Source: Bradyrhizobium sp. SRL28 (GTDB lineage: Bacteria; Pseudomonadota; Alphaproteobacteria; Rhizobiales; Xanthobacteraceae). From it: 64,000 nt of DNA. The notes under the pieces are model-generated. The model saw nothing but the letters and a program-made list of their open reading frames with translations, had not been told where the DNA came from and did no database searches. The stretch spans positions 1-64,000 of the forward strand of contig NZ_JAHEAG010000001.1 of assembly GCF_018596315.1 (NCBI RefSeq), in the 5' to 3' direction. Positions within the stretch are counted from its first letter, which is position 1; each line of letters begins with the position of its first letter. The position numbers were made by a program, and so were the translations under genes. Shown here one piece after another: positions 44,428 to 54,897 of the stretch.

Positions 44428-46934
44428 GCGAGACCCGTCAGCTTCTCCGGCCGGCTCGCATTGGGCCCGTGCGGGAAGTAATGCAGGCCGATGGCGTCGG
44501 CGAGATTGAGCAGGTCCTGCTCCAGCGCGAACAGGGTTTTGACATCCAGCGTCGCGGCCTCGGCTGTCGTCAACATCGCCTGCAATGCCACCGCCAGCCG
44601 CTGCGGCCGCTCGATCAGGCCGTGCTCCTTCAGGCTCGGGAGTGCGGCGATGTGATCATTCAGCGTCGCCACCTGAAACGCCACCGAGCGCGGATTATAG
44701 GGATCGAGCACCGCGAGATCGCGCACCGGCGCCAGTGCCGGGCCGACCAGATAGCGCGAACGATAGGTGATCTGGCAATCCACCAGCGTCAGCAGAACGT
44801 CGAGGTCTTCTTCGCCGGCTTCGTCATAGGCGAACTGCCGCGCGAACCGCGCGGTGTTGATGGCGCGCTCGACACGGCGGCCCATGTCGAGGAAGCGCCA
44901 GCCGGCGGCGCGATTCATGTTTTCCTGCGCCAGGCCGGCAAGGCTTGCCAGTTCCTGCAGCGTCAGTTCGGCGGCGCTGACGACGCTGTCATCGTCGTCG
45001 ACCTGCAAGGCGAGACGCTCCACCATCTCGGTGATGATCTGCCAGGCGTCGGGCGAAAGCCGCTCGCGCAACGAGCTCGCGGTACGCTGCGCCGATTTTG
45101 CCAATGACAAAGCCGAGCCGAATTTGTCCGGGCTCTGCAGCGCCTCGGCGACGACCCTTGCGGGGTTGGTCCGCGTCGCCTGCGAGGTCGCGCCCCAGGT
45201 CACCAGAAGCCGCTGGATGCGCTCGACCGAGGGCAGCGTGGTCGACGATCCCTTGACGGGGTCGCGCATCGGCGCACCGAGCGCGCGGATCAGCCGCAGC
45301 GTCGCCTCGGCACGCTCGAGATAGCGGCCGAGCCAGAACAGATTGTCCGCGGCGCGGCTCGGCACCACGCCGGCGATGCGCCGGATACGCACGGCTTCGG
45401 CAGCTGGCAGCAGCGTCGAAGCCGAGACCGCCTTGTCGGAGACAATCCAGACATCCGCCGACCGCGCCCCGTCACCCATCGACACCGCGCGCGCATCCGC
45501 CTGTTCGGCGATCCGGCAGAAACCGCCGGGCAGGATGGTCCAGCCCTGGGGCGTTGCCGCGGCAAATACCCTGAGTACGAACGGGCGCGGCGTGATCCGG
45601 CCCTGCTCCCACACCGGCGTTGTCGACAGCCGCACCAGTTCCTGGCCGACATAATCGATGCCGCGATCGGCGATCGCGCTTCTGAGCCGGTCGCGCTCGG
45701 CAGACGACAACTCGCCGGCGAGCACGGGACCGTTGCCGGAAAAGCCCGGAACGGGCCGGCCGTAGGCGCCCTCGATCGCGAAATCCTCCAGCCGCGACAA
45801 CACTTCCTCGCGCGCGGACTTCTGACCGCACCACCATGTCGCGATGTGCGGCATGATCAACCTCTCGCCGAGCAAACGCCGGCACAGGCTTGGCAGGAAG
45901 CCGAGTAGCGCCTTCGCCTCCAGCACGCCGGAGCCCGGCATGTTGGCGACGACGACGCCGTCCTTTCGCAGCACATCGATCAGGCCGGGCACGCCGAGAT
46001 GCGACGAGGCGTCGAGTTCCAGCGGATCGAGGAAATTGGAATCGACGCGGCGCAGCAGCACGTCGAGCCGCTTCAGGCCGGCGACGGTACGGATGTGGAC
46101 GCGATCGCCGCTGACCGCGAGGTCGTCGCCCTCGACCAGAAGAAAGCCGAGATAGCGCGCCAGCGTCGCGTGTTCGAAAAAGGTTTCGCTGAAGACGCCC
46201 GGCGTCAGCAGTCCGATCCGCGGCTCGTCGCGATCGGCGCTGGCGCGCAGTGAATCCCGGAACGCCTCGAAGAACGGCGCCACGCGCTCGACATTCATCG
46301 ACTTGTAGAGATTGGAAAAGGCGCGCGACAGCACCAGGCGATTTTCCAGCGCGTAGCCCGCACCCGACGGCGCCTGCGTGCGGTCGTTGAGCACCCACCA
46401 GCGCCCATCGGGGCCGCGGCCGACATCGGCCGCATAGAGGTGAAGATGGCGGCCACCGGGCGGTTTGACGCCGCAAACCGCGCGCAGATATTCGTTGCTG
46501 CCGGCAATCGCAGCCGCCGGCACCGCGCCATCGGTGACCAGCCGGCCCTCGCCATAGAGATCGCGCAGCACCATTTCGAACAATTGGGCGCGCTGGGCGA
46601 TGCCCGTGGTCAGTTGCTGCCAATCGGCCTCGTCGATGATCAGCGGCAGATGGCTGAGCGGCCACAGCCGGTCGGCGGTCTCGCCGGGCGCGCGGTAGGT
46701 GACGCCGGCCTCGCGCAGATGGCGGTCGGCGGAGGCGAAGCGCCGCTCGATATCGGCTGGCGAAAGTGCGGCGAAGGCATCGAAGAAACGGCTCCACGCC
46801 GTGCGGGGCGCGCCGTCCTCGCCGATATATTCGTCGGGAATGCCTGGCAGCCGCGCATAGTCGCGCGTCCATTGCGCAATCCGGCGCTGGCCCGGACGGG
46901 CCTTGCTTTCCTGATTGCTGCCTTGGTCTGCCAT
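44424..46934 (-). CDS. Circularly permuted ATP-grasp protein fused to an alpha-E domain
   Basis: The 836-residue product combines two domains that in many bacteria are separate proteins. The first 480 or so residues are a circularly permuted ATP-grasp (DUF404/DUF407 region), with the motif block LYAADVGRGPDGRWWVLNDR. The rest is an alpha-E (DUF403) helical domain (NLFWLGRYLERAEATLRL near residue 535). Such enzymes are predicted to form peptide bonds. The order in the operon is DUF2126 protein, this one, then the transglutaminase. Confidence 0.93.
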   Translation of the reverse strand: MADQGSNQESKARPGQRRIAQWTRDYARLPGIPDEYIGEDGAPRTAWSRFFDAFAALSPADIERRFASADRHLREAGVTYRAPGETADRLWPLSHLPLIIDEADWQQLTTGIAQRAQLFEMVLRDLYGEGRLVTDGAVPAAAIAGSNEYLRAVCGVKPPGGRHLHLYAADVGRGPDGRWWVLNDRTQAPSGAGYALENRLVLSRAFSNLYKSMNVERVAPFFEAFRDSLRASADRDEPRIGLLTPGVFSETFFEHATLARYLGFLLVEGDDLAVSGDRVHIRTVAGLKRLDVLLRRVDSNFLDPLELDASSHLGVPGLIDVLRKDGVVVANMPGSGVLEAKALLGFLPSLCRRLLGERLIMPHIATWWCGQKSAREEVLSRLEDFAIEGAYGRPVPGFSGNGPVLAGELSSAERDRLRSAIADRGIDYVGQELVRLSTTPVWEQGRITPRPFVLRVFAAATPQGWTILPGGFCRIAEQADARAVSMGDGARSADVWIVSDKAVSASTLLPAAEAVRIRRIAGVVPSRAADNLFWLGRYLERAEATLRLIRALGAPMRDPVKGSSTTLPSVERIQRLLVTWGATSQATRTNPARVVAEALQSPDKFGSALSLAKSAQRTASSLRERLSPDAWQIITEMVERLALQVDDDDSVVSAAELTLQELASLAGLAQENMNRAAGWRFLDMGRRVERAINTARFARQFAYDEAGEEDLDVLLTLVDCQITYRSRYLVGPALAPVRDLAVLDPYNPRSVAFQVATLNDHIAALPSLKEHGLIERPQRLAVALQAMLTTAEAATLDVKTLFALEQDLLNLADAIGLHYFPHGPNASRPEKLTGLA

Positions 46935-46962
46935 TCCGATTCCCCGAGAGCGTCGCTCCCGA

Positions 46963-49900
46963 TTAGATCAGGAGCGGCGTCCTCAAGTCGAGCGTCAAGG
47001 GGAATTCATTTGTGCGTTCCTCGGGCGCGGGCTCGATTCTGCCCGGGGTGTGGCCGTGGTCCTGAAACCGGGCCAGCCGACGGGCTTCCGCCTCATAGGA
47101 ATTGACCGGCTTGGTGTCGTAGCTGCGCCCGCCGGGATGGGCGACATGGTAGACGCAACCGCCGAGCGAGCGGCCGTTCCAGGTATCAATTAAGTCAAAT
47201 GTCAGGGGGGCGTGGACCGGGATGGTCGGATGCAGCCCCGAGGCCGGCTGCCAGGCCTTGAAGCGGACGGCCGCGACCGCCTCGCCGGCGCGACCGGTGG
47301 ATGTCATCGGCATCCGCCTGCCGTTGCAGGTGACGACGTGACGGCCTTCGACGAAGCCGGTCGCCTTGACCTGCAAGCGCTCCACTGAAGAATCGACATA
47401 GCGCACGGTACCGCCGGCCGAGCCTTCTTCGCCGAGCACGTGCCAGGGCTCCAGCGCCTGACGCAATTCGAGCCCGACGCCGCCATGATGGACGCGGCCG
47501 AACACCGGAAAACGAAACTCGAGTTGCGCCGAATACCATTCCGGCGAGAATTCGTAGCCGGACTGTCTGAGCTCTTCGAGCACACCCAGAAAATCCTCCC
47601 AGAGGAAATGCGGCAGCATGAAGCGGTCGTGCAGCGCTGTGCCCCAGCGGACGAACTTGCCCTGCTGCGGTTCGCGCCAGAGCTTGGCGATCAGCGCGCG
47701 GATCAATAATTGCTGCGCCAGCGACATGCGGGGATCAGGCGGCATTTCGAGCGCGCGGAATTCGACCAGGCCGAGACGGCCGGTCGGCCCGTCAGGCGAA
47801 TAGAGCTTGTCGATGCAGATTTCGGCGCGATGGGTATTGCCGGTGATATCGACGAGGATGTGCCGGAACAGGCGGTCGACCAGCCATAGCGGTGCCTCGA
47901 TATCAGGCGGCGGCACATGGGCCAGCGCGATTTCCAGCTCATAGAGCCCGTCATGGCGGGCCTCGTCGATGCGGGGCGCCTGGCTGGTCGGGCCGATGAA
48001 CATGCCGGAGAACAAATACGACAGCGACGGGTGGCGCTGCCAGTACAGCACGAGGCTTTTGAGCAGATCAGGGCGGCGCAGGAACGGCGAATCCTGCGGC
48101 GTCGAGCCGCCGACCACAATGTGATTGCCGCCGCCGGTGCCGGTGTGACGGCCGTCGACCAGAAAACGGTTGGCGCCGAGCCGGACTTTGGCGGCGTCTT
48201 CATACAGGCCGAAGGTGATATCGACCGCCTCGCGCCAGTTTTGCGCCGGCTGAACGTTGATTTCGATCACGCCGGGATCGGGCGTCACCTTGATGACCTC
48301 GACGCGCGGATCGTAGGGCGGCCCGTAGCCTTCGACATGAACCTGGAGCTGCAGTTCTTCGGCGGTCGCTTCCACCGCCGCGATCAGTTCGAGGTAATCT
48401 TCAAGCTTCTCCACCGGTGGCATGAACGCGCACAAGACGCCGTCACGAACCTCAACTGATGTCGCCGTGCGAACCGGCTTCGGTTTTGGTTTGGGCTTCT
48501 GCGCCGGCTTCGCCGGCACGCCGTCGGCTACAGCGTCCTTGTCTTCAGTTGCAAGTTCGAGCCGCGGCTCCATCGGATCCTGCTCGACGACATAAGGGTA
48601 TTCTTCCGGCGGGACATGCGGCAGCGATGCCATCGGCAGCCGTAGCCCGAGCGGAGAGTCGCCCGGTATCAGGAACAGATGGCCGCGCTTGAGCTGCCAG
48701 CGCTCGCTCATCCAGCCCTTCATCGATCCTTGGGCGTCCTCGCCCGCGTGCTGGATCGGCAGCACAAACCCCTTGGGTTTGTTGAGCCCCTCATCGAACA
48801 CCCGCGCCATGCGCGAGCGCTCTTCCGCGTCGGCCAGCTTGGAGTCGCTGGGATCGACGTTGACCGGAAGTGCCGCTTCCTTCTGCAGCCAGTGTACGGA
48901 ATCTTCATAGGCCGGCATGACATAACCGGCATCCAGCCCGAGCCGCTTCGCGGTGCCTTCCATGAATCGTTGAGCGTCTTCGATTACCGCCTTGCGCGGG
49001 TTGTCGATTTTCGCGATCAGCCCGGCATTCTTCCAGATCGGCACGCCGTCCTTGCGCCAATAGAGGCCGAAGGCCCAGCGCGGCAGGCTTTCGCCCGGAT
49101 ACCATTTGCCCTGCCCGTAATGTAACAGCCCACCCGGCGCAAAGCGGGCGTACAGCTTGCGGATCAGCTCATCCGCCAGTGCCTGCTTGGTCGGGCCGAC
49201 CGCGGCGATGTTCCATTCCGGCGATTCCAGATCGTCGACGGAGACGAAGGTCGGCTCGCCGCCCATGGTCAGCCGCACGTCGCCCGCCCGGAGATCGGCG
49301 TCGACCTGTTCGCCGAGCGCATCGAGACGCGCCCAGGATTCGTCGGAGAACGGCCGCGTGATCCGAGGCGCCTCGCGAATACGCTTGACGCTCATCTCGA
49401 AACCGAATTCGACATTGGCGAAGCCTGCGCTGCCCGAGATCGGCGCCGCCGAGCGATAATGCGGCGTGGCGGCGACGGGGATATGCCCCTCGCCCGTCAG
49501 CATGCCGGAGGTGACGTCGAACCCGATCCACCCGGCACCCGGCAGATAGACCTCGGCCCAGGCGTGCAGATCGGTAAAATCGCTTTCGACCTCGCGCGGC
49601 CCCTCGACCGGATCGATGTCGGGACGCAATTGCATGAGATAGCCGGAGACGAAACGCGCCGCGAGGCCGAGGTGCCGGAAGATCTGGATCAACAGCCACG
49701 CCGAGTCGCGGCACGATCCCGAGCCAGAGGCCAGCGTCTCTTCCGGCGTCTGAATGCCCGGCTCCATCCGGATGACGTAGCTGATCTTTTTCTGCAGTTG
49801 GGCGTTGAGGTCGACCAGAAAATTGACGGTGCTGTCGGCTTCGCGCGGAATCTCCTTCAGGTAGGCGGCGAACAACGGCCCCTGCTCTGACGTGGCGAGA

Positions 49901-50250
49901 TACGGCGCGAGTTCGGTCTTGAGATCGCTGGTGTATTGAAACGGAAAGGCACTGGCGCTGGGCTCGACGAAGAAGTCGAAGGGGTTGACGACCGTCATCT
50001 GCGCGGTGAAGTCGACTTCGATCTTCAGCTCGGACGCCTTCTCCGGAAACACGAAGCGCGCCAGCCAGTTGCCTTGCGGGTCCTGCTGCCAGTTCACGAA
50101 ATGATTTGTTGGCGTGACCTTGAGCGAATAGCTCAGGATCGGCGTGCGCGTATGCGGCGCCGGGCGCAGGCGAACGGTTTGCGGGCCGAGATCGATCGGT
50201 CGGTCGTATTTGTAGTGCGTGACGTGATGTAGTGCGACGTAGATCGACAC
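46963..50250 (-). CDS. DUF2126 transglutaminase-family protein, first gene of the operon
   Basis: The 1095-residue protein starts with a beta domain ([23 protein letters not shown]) and a transglutaminase core. The triad is visible: Cys in SGSCRDSAW, His in LHAWAEVYL and Asp in IGFDVTSGM, all near residues 170-250. The remaining 800 or so residues are the large DUF2126 region, including conserved blocks such as [19 protein letters not shown]. The GTG start is 1 base-triplet ahead of a family-like N-terminus. It is the leading gene of a three-gene peptide-modification operon. Confidence 0.93.
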   Translation of the reverse strand: MSIYVALHHVTHYKYDRPIDLGPQTVRLRPAPHTRTPILSYSLKVTPTNHFVNWQQDPQGNWLARFVFPEKASELKIEVDFTAQMTVVNPFDFFVEPSASAFPFQYTSDLKTELAPYLATSEQGPLFAAYLKEIPREADSTVNFLVDLNAQLQKKISYVIRMEPGIQTPEETLASGSGSCRDSAWLLIQIFRHLGLAARFVSGYLMQLRPDIDPVEGPREVESDFTDLHAWAEVYLPGAGWIGFDVTSGMLTGEGHIPVAATPHYRSAAPISGSAGFANVEFGFEMSVKRIREAPRITRPFSDESWARLDALGEQVDADLRAGDVRLTMGGEPTFVSVDDLESPEWNIAAVGPTKQALADELIRKLYARFAPGGLLHYGQGKWYPGESLPRWAFGLYWRKDGVPIWKNAGLIAKIDNPRKAVIEDAQRFMEGTAKRLGLDAGYVMPAYEDSVHWLQKEAALPVNVDPSDSKLADAEERSRMARVFDEGLNKPKGFVLPIQHAGEDAQGSMKGWMSERWQLKRGHLFLIPGDSPLGLRLPMASLPHVPPEEYPYVVEQDPMEPRLELATEDKDAVADGVPAKPAQKPKPKPKPVRTATSVEVRDGVLCAFMPPVEKLEDYLELIAAVEATAEELQLQVHVEGYGPPYDPRVEVIKVTPDPGVIEINVQPAQNWREAVDITFGLYEDAAKVRLGANRFLVDGRHTGTGGGNHIVVGGSTPQDSPFLRRPDLLKSLVLYWQRHPSLSYLFSGMFIGPTSQAPRIDEARHDGLYELEIALAHVPPPDIEAPLWLVDRLFRHILVDITGNTHRAEICIDKLYSPDGPTGRLGLVEFRALEMPPDPRMSLAQQLLIRALIAKLWREPQQGKFVRWGTALHDRFMLPHFLWEDFLGVLEELRQSGYEFSPEWYSAQLEFRFPVFGRVHHGGVGLELRQALEPWHVLGEEGSAGGTVRYVDSSVERLQVKATGFVEGRHVVTCNGRRMPMTSTGRAGEAVAAVRFKAWQPASGLHPTIPVHAPLTFDLIDTWNGRSLGGCVYHVAHPGGRSYDTKPVNSYEAEARRLARFQDHGHTPGRIEPAPEERTNEFPLTLDLRTPLLI

Positions 50251-50356
50251 GGACCGGAAACTCCAGCGGCTTTTTTAAGCAGAACACTGGTTCCGGGTGG
50301 GATCAAGCATTAACAACGGGCACGGAGTGCCTACGGGAAGTGCGGAATTAACTCCT

Positions 50357-50475
50357 CGTCGTCCCCGCGAACGCGGGGACCCATACCGCGTGATCTATCA
50401 ATGAGGCAATGTGGCTGCCACCTTCCGCAAAACCGCGGCCTGTGGTTATGGGTCCCTGCTTTCGCAGGGACGACG
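50357..50475. repeat. Paired palindromic intergenic repeats
   Basis: Two near-identical hairpin units face each other: 50357-50385 and, reverse-complemented, 50447-50475. Each has CGTCGTCCC, a short loop, then GGGACCCATA in the unit or its complement. This is a Bradyrhizobium-type scattered repeat. Confidence 0.82.
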
Positions 50476-50492
50476 ATAGAGTGTGCGTATTC

Positions 50493-52016
50493 TCACATCG
50501 TCGCCCCAAGCACCCATGGCGCGAACTCGGCGCCGCCGAAGTCAAAACTCTCGCTCTTGGTCGGCTGGCCGGATGCCGTTTTCAGCATCAGTTCGAAGAT
50601 GCGCTGGCCGCATTGCTGCACGGTTTCCTCGCCGTCGAGGATGGTGCCGCAATTGACGTCCATGTCGTCTTCCATTTTCTTGTACATCGGCGTGTTGGTG
50701 GCGAGCTTGATCGAGGGCGCCGGCTTGCAGCCGAACACGCTGCCGCGACCCGTGGTGAAGCAGACCATGTTGGCGCCGCCGGCCACCTGCCCAGTCGCCG
50801 CGACCGGGTCGTAGCCGGGCGTATCCATGAACACAAAACCCTTCTTGGTGATGGGCTCAGCGTAATTGAGCACGTCGACCAGATTGGTGCTGCCGGCCTT
50901 GGCCATCGCGCCCAGTGATTTCTCCAGGATCGTGGTGAGGCCGCCGGCTTTGTTGCCGGGGCTCGGATTGGCGTTCATCTCGGCGCCCTCGCGCCTGGTG
51001 TATTCCTCCCACCAGCGCATCAGGCCGACGAGCTTTTCGCCGACTTCTCGGCTGACCGCGCGCCGGGTCAGGAGATGTTCGGCGCCGTAAGTCTCGGGCG
51101 TCTCCGAGAGGATCACGGTGCCGCCATGAGCAACCAGGAGATCGCTCGCCGCGCCCAAGGCCGGATTGGCCGAGACGCCGGAGTAGCCGTCGGAGCCGCC
51201 GCATTGCAGCGCCACCGTTAGCTCGCTCGCCGGCACCGGCTCGCGCTTTACCTTATTGGCGTCCGTCAGCGCTTCCTTCACAAAGGCGATGCCGGCCTCC
51301 ACCGTCTTGCGGGTGCCGCCGACTTCCTGGATGTCCATCGCGCGCAGGCGGCCGGCGAGTTTCTGTTCCTGCATCAGGCCGCCGATCTGGTTGACCTCGC
51401 AACCGAGGCCCAGCACCACGACGGCGGAGAAATTCACATGCCGCGCGTAGCCGCCGAGCGTCCGGCGCAGCAGCGCCAGCGGCTCGTCCTGCGTCATGCC
51501 GCAGCCGGTCTTGTGGGTCAGCGCGACCACGCCGTCGACATTGGGGAAATCGGCCAGCGGGTTGTCGCCGGTAAATGGATTTTTCTTGAACATGTCGGCG
51601 ACGATGCCGGCAACATGGGCGCTGCAATTCACCGAGGTGAGGATGCCGATATAGTTGCGGGTCGCCACGCGGCCGTCGGCGCGGCGGATGCCCTCGAAGG
51701 TCGCGGGCAGATCGAAATTCGGCACCGGCTTGACGTCGACGCCATAGGCATAGTCCTTGGCGAAATCGCCCATGCCGCAGTTCTGGGTGTGCACATGCTG
51801 GCCCGGCGCAATCGGCGCGGTGGCAAAGCCGATGATCTGGCCGTAGCGGCGGACCGGCTCGCCCATGGCAATCGGCTTGATCGCCACCTTGTGGCCCGCC
51901 GGGATCCGCTCGACCGTGGTGACGCCATCGGCCACCACCATGCCGGGCGGCAGGCTCGAGCGCGCGATCAGCACGCCGTCGTCAGGGTGCAGGCGAATGA
52001 CGGGTGCCGGGGTCAT
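50493..52016 (-). CDS. UxaA family hydrolyase (altronate/galactarate dehydratase-like)
   Basis: A 507-residue enzyme with an N-terminal SAF domain (to about residue 95) and the large UxaA catalytic domain. The family blocks ALTHKTGCGMTQDEPL, GLGCEVNQIGG and QCGGSDGYSGVSANPALG are present with their Cys and His residues. Sugar-acid dehydration is the family role; substrate could be altronate, galactarate, or a related acid such as sulpholactate. GGAGGTACC gives a strong ribosome site. It is the last gene of the Ldh-aldolase-UxaA operon. Confidence 0.88.
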   Translation of the reverse strand: MTPAPVIRLHPDDGVLIARSSLPPGMVVADGVTTVERIPAGHKVAIKPIAMGEPVRRYGQIIGFATAPIAPGQHVHTQNCGMGDFAKDYAYGVDVKPVPNFDLPATFEGIRRADGRVATRNYIGILTSVNCSAHVAGIVADMFKKNPFTGDNPLADFPNVDGVVALTHKTGCGMTQDEPLALLRRTLGGYARHVNFSAVVVLGLGCEVNQIGGLMQEQKLAGRLRAMDIQEVGGTRKTVEAGIAFVKEALTDANKVKREPVPASELTVALQCGGSDGYSGVSANPALGAASDLLVAHGGTVILSETPETYGAEHLLTRRAVSREVGEKLVGLMRWWEEYTRREGAEMNANPSPGNKAGGLTTILEKSLGAMAKAGSTNLVDVLNYAEPITKKGFVFMDTPGYDPVAATGQVAGGANMVCFTTGRGSVFGCKPAPSIKLATNTPMYKKMEDDMDVNCGTILDGEETVQQCGQRIFELMLKTASGQPTKSESFDFGGAEFAPWVLGATM

Positions 52017-52098
52017 TGGGTACCTCCTCAGGGTTGGTGAGCAGCGAGTGGTGAATCGAACGATCCCTACTCGCCACTCCCTATCGCGTCTTCGCTAC

Positions 52099-52878
52099 TT
52101 AAGCCTTGCCAGCGGAATCCTTGCGGGTCTGGTTCACCTGCATCTTGGCGTAGGTCATCATCAACCCGCTCTCGTTCGACAGCGTTACGAGCTTGAAACC
52201 CATGTTGATGGCGCGCACCGCCCCCTCGGCGCCGGAGCAGTGGATGCCGGGATTGAGGCCGCGCTTGCCGCACTCCTTGATGATCTTCTCGTAGATCTTG
52301 AGGATTTCGGGTTCGTCGCGGTCGAGCTTCGGCACCAGCCCATAGGAGAAGCCGAGATCGGAGGGGCCGATATAGACGCCGTCGATGCCCTCGACGTCGA
52401 GGATCGATTCCATGTTTTCGACCGCGGTCCTGGTCTCCATCATCGGCAGCAGCACGATCTCGTCGTTCGCCGTCTGCTGATAGGTGCCGGCCGAACCGTA
52501 CATGCCGGAGCGGATGGGGCCGTTGGAGCGCGTGCCCTTCGGCGGATATTTGGCGTACTGGACCAGGTTCTTGGCTTCCTGCGGGGTGTTGATCATCGGG
52601 CAGATCACGCCATAGGCGCCGCCGTCGAGCACCTTGCCGATGATGCCGGGCTCGTTCCAGGGCACGCGGACCATCGGGGTCACCGGGTGGCCGTTCATCG
52701 CCTGAAAGCATTGCACCATCGAGAGGTAATCCTGCACGCCGTGCTGCATGTCGACGGTGACGCTGTCGAAGCCGCATTGCGCGATCACTTCAGCGGAGAA
52801 GCCGGAGGGAATCGCGAGCCACGCGTTCACCACGGCCTTGCCCGAGGCCCATACTTTCTTGACGTTGTTGGTAGCCAT
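52099..52878 (-). CDS. hpaI: HpcH/HpaI family aldolase
   Basis: A 259-residue class II aldolase with the motifs VDMQHGVQD (His near residue 45), METRTAVENM (metal-binding Glu) and GPSDLG (metal-binding Asp). HpaI cleaves 4-hydroxy-2-oxoheptanedioate to pyruvate and succinic semialdehyde, the step that follows HpaH. It lies in an operon of opposite strand to the hpa genes, between a dehydrogenase and a UxaA enzyme, so it might instead serve a 2-keto-3-deoxy sugar-acid pathway. The symbol is tentative for that reason. Confidence 0.75.
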   Translation of the reverse strand: MATNNVKKVWASGKAVVNAWLAIPSGFSAEVIAQCGFDSVTVDMQHGVQDYLSMVQCFQAMNGHPVTPMVRVPWNEPGIIGKVLDGGAYGVICPMINTPQEAKNLVQYAKYPPKGTRSNGPIRSGMYGSAGTYQQTANDEIVLLPMMETRTAVENMESILDVEGIDGVYIGPSDLGFSYGLVPKLDRDEPEILKIYEKIIKECGKRGLNPGIHCSGAEGAVRAINMGFKLVTLSNESGLMMTYAKMQVNQTRKDSAGKA

Positions 52879-52929
52879 TGATCGCTTTCCCTTTGTGATC
52901 GTTACGATTGTTGGAGTTCGCGGAGTTGA

Positions 52930-54015
52930 TTAGCTGGTAGCGCGCTGAATGGCGGTCTCGCTGACGCCGACCTCGCGGGCGGTGTTGACGATCGCAGCCC
53001 AGGTATCATCCGGCAGCGGTACGCCGTTCTTCGTTCGCTCGGCGCGCATCTTGCGTTCGGGATCGCCGGGGACCAGCACGGACTCGACGCCGGCGATCGG
53101 CTTGGTTTCCCGAATGAAGTCGGTATAGCGCGAGATTTCGCCGTCGAAGTAGTTGGTCGTATCGATCACCTTGGGGTCGATATAGAAGGCGAGCATCCCG
53201 TTGGCGAATTGCCGGCCGCCTGACGTCGCGCCGGTGCCGGTGAGCGCGCCGCCGAGCAACTCGCAGATGAAGGCCAGCCCCGAGCCCTTGTGCTCGCCGA
53301 ACGCGCGGATCGCCCCCGTCCCCTGGGTATGGTCGCGCGGCCCGTCCGGGGTGTAGGGACCATAGAGCACGGACGGCTCCTCGCTGAGCGTGCCGTCGGC
53401 ATCGACCAGCGCACCGGTCGGCAGTTTCTTGCCGCCGCGGCTTGCCACCAGCACCTTGCCTTCGGCCACGATCGAGGTGGCGAAATCGAGCACGATCGGA
53501 TCCTGCCCCTGGCGCGGAATGCCGACGCAATAGGGCGCGGTCGAGAGCCGCTTCTGAACCCCGCCATACGGCGCCACCAGCAGCGAGCCCGCAGCGTTGA
53601 CAAAATGAACCGACACCAGCCCTTCGGCAGCGGCCATTTCCGCCCAGTCGCCGACACGGCCGATGTGCCCCGCGTTGCGCAACGCGACCGCGGCTAACCC
53701 CGCCTTCTTGCATTTTTCGATGCCGGTCCGCACGGCGAACGGCGTCACGGTCTGGCCATAGCCGAACTTGCCATCGACCACGGCGAGCGACGGCGTATCG
53801 ACGACAATCTCGGGGGTCTGGTTGGGGACGACGTTGCCGGTCTTCTTCCAGCGGATGTAGACCGGAACCCGGATCACGCCATGGCTGTCATGGCCCGTGA
53901 GATTGGCAGTGGTCAGATAGGTCGCGATGCGCCTTGCTTCCTCGGGCGAGGATTCCGAATGAGAAAAAACCTCGGCGACAAAATCGATCAGGTTGTTGAC
54001 TTGTATGGTGACCAT
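52930..54015 (-). CDS. Ldh/malate-lactate dehydrogenase family oxidoreductase
   Basis: A 361-residue NAD(P)-dependent dehydrogenase of the Ldh (YlbC/ComC) family. Conserved blocks are visible: GHDSHGVIRVPVYI near residue 40 and APYGGVQKRLSTAPYCVGIP near residue 155. Members act on malate, ureidoglycolate, sulpholactate or other 2-hydroxyacids. It is the first gene of the operon with the aldolase and UxaA enzyme. A 20-bp perfect palindrome lies 136 bases upstream. Confidence 0.86.
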   Translation of the reverse strand: MVTIQVNNLIDFVAEVFSHSESSPEEARRIATYLTTANLTGHDSHGVIRVPVYIRWKKTGNVVPNQTPEIVVDTPSLAVVDGKFGYGQTVTPFAVRTGIEKCKKAGLAAVALRNAGHIGRVGDWAEMAAAEGLVSVHFVNAAGSLLVAPYGGVQKRLSTAPYCVGIPRQGQDPIVLDFATSIVAEGKVLVASRGGKKLPTGALVDADGTLSEEPSVLYGPYTPDGPRDHTQGTGAIRAFGEHKGSGLAFICELLGGALTGTGATSGGRQFANGMLAFYIDPKVIDTTNYFDGEISRYTDFIRETKPIAGVESVLVPGDPERKMRAERTKNGVPLPDDTWAAIVNTAREVGVSETAIQRATS

Positions 54016-54150
54016 TTTCGGATTTCAGCCTTGTCCTAGCGCCGGGGCGGCCTGTGTATTGGCGGCGAACCCCAAGACTCCCGCGCCGGTTTTGATGACC
54101 GGCTTGGCCGGCACTTTGAGCGAAAAATCGCGCGTGTGTCTACCATTAGA

Positions 54151-54170
54151 CAAATGATTGCAATCATTTG
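54151..54170. promoter_or_regulatory. 20-bp perfect palindrome, operator candidate
   Basis: CAAATGATTGCAATCATTTG is an exact palindrome in the 200-bp gap between hpaR and the Ldh operon. Its symmetry suggests a dimeric regulator (for example GntR, MarR or LysR type). It lies upstream of the minus-strand Ldh gene. Confidence 0.7.
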
Positions 54171-54215
54171 CCCGGCCGTTATGCATCGGGCCGCTAGCAT
54201 CATGCAAATTTGCGC

Positions 54216-54752
54216 TTACTCGTCGGCCTCGGCGTCTGCCTCACCGGCCACTTCCATTTCCGCAAGGCCGCGCTCGAGCTCGGCCAGCATATCCTGCAAT
54301 TCGGCAAGCTTGCGGGCGCCATAGCGGCTGGTGATCTCGGCGTAGATCGCCTCCGAGGTCGGCGCGACGGCCTCGATCAGCTTCAACCCCTTGGACGAGA
54401 TCGACACCTCGCCGCGGCGCAGATCGGCCTTGGCGGTTCGCCGTTCGATCAGATCGCGTGCTTCGAGGTCACGCAGGATTCGCGACAGGCTCGGACCCAG
54501 CAAAAAGGCGACACGGGCCAGTTCGGTCACCTCGATGGTGTCCACGGCCGTCAGCGCGCGCAGGATGCGCCATTGCTGCTCGGTCAGGCCGTGGTTGCGC
54601 AAGGACGGACGGAACTGCCGCATGACCGCTTCACGGGCGCGCAGCAGCGACATCGGCAGCGAACGCGAGAATTCGCGCATCGGCGCGCGGCGGGCTTCCG
54701 TCGTTACCGCCGGGTCCGAACGCGCTCCGTTCGGCGATTTCTTGCCTGCCAT
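54216..54752 (-). CDS. hpaR: HpaR-type MarR regulator (homoprotocatechuate operon repressor)
   Basis: A 178-residue MarR-family repressor. The hallmark block SRSLPMSLLRAREAVMRQFRP and HGLTEQQWRILRAL match HpaR, and the winged helix (ELARVAFLLGPSLSRILRDLEARDLIERR) follows. The start at 54752 is preferred to the 54815 frame because the N-terminus MAGKK fits the family. The gene is divergent from hpaH, as expected for a repressor, with a palindrome in the gap. Confidence 0.92.
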   Translation of the reverse strand: MAGKKSPNGARSDPAVTTEARRAPMREFSRSLPMSLLRAREAVMRQFRPSLRNHGLTEQQWRILRALTAVDTIEVTELARVAFLLGPSLSRILRDLEARDLIERRTAKADLRRGEVSISSKGLKLIEAVAPTSEAIYAEITSRYGARKLAELQDMLAELERGLAEMEVAGEADAEADE

Positions 54753-54842
54753 CTTCAGTGGTCCGCCATCAGGAATCGTCGCTTCCGGAAAGGATAAAGT
54801 TTTGCGGCGCAACACGCACCAAATCAGTTTGCAGCGGACAAC

Positions 54843-54854
54843 TTAACATGTTAA
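54843..54854. promoter_or_regulatory. TTAACATGTTAA palindrome between hpaR and hpaH
   Basis: A perfect 12-bp palindrome in the 145-bp divergent gap, 43 bases ahead of the hpaH start. MarR-type repressors bind such sites, so this is the best HpaR operator candidate. Confidence 0.72.
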
Positions 54855-54897
54855 ACAAATTTCAGCACCCGCTTTTTGCTGAAGTAGCTGGACGCCC

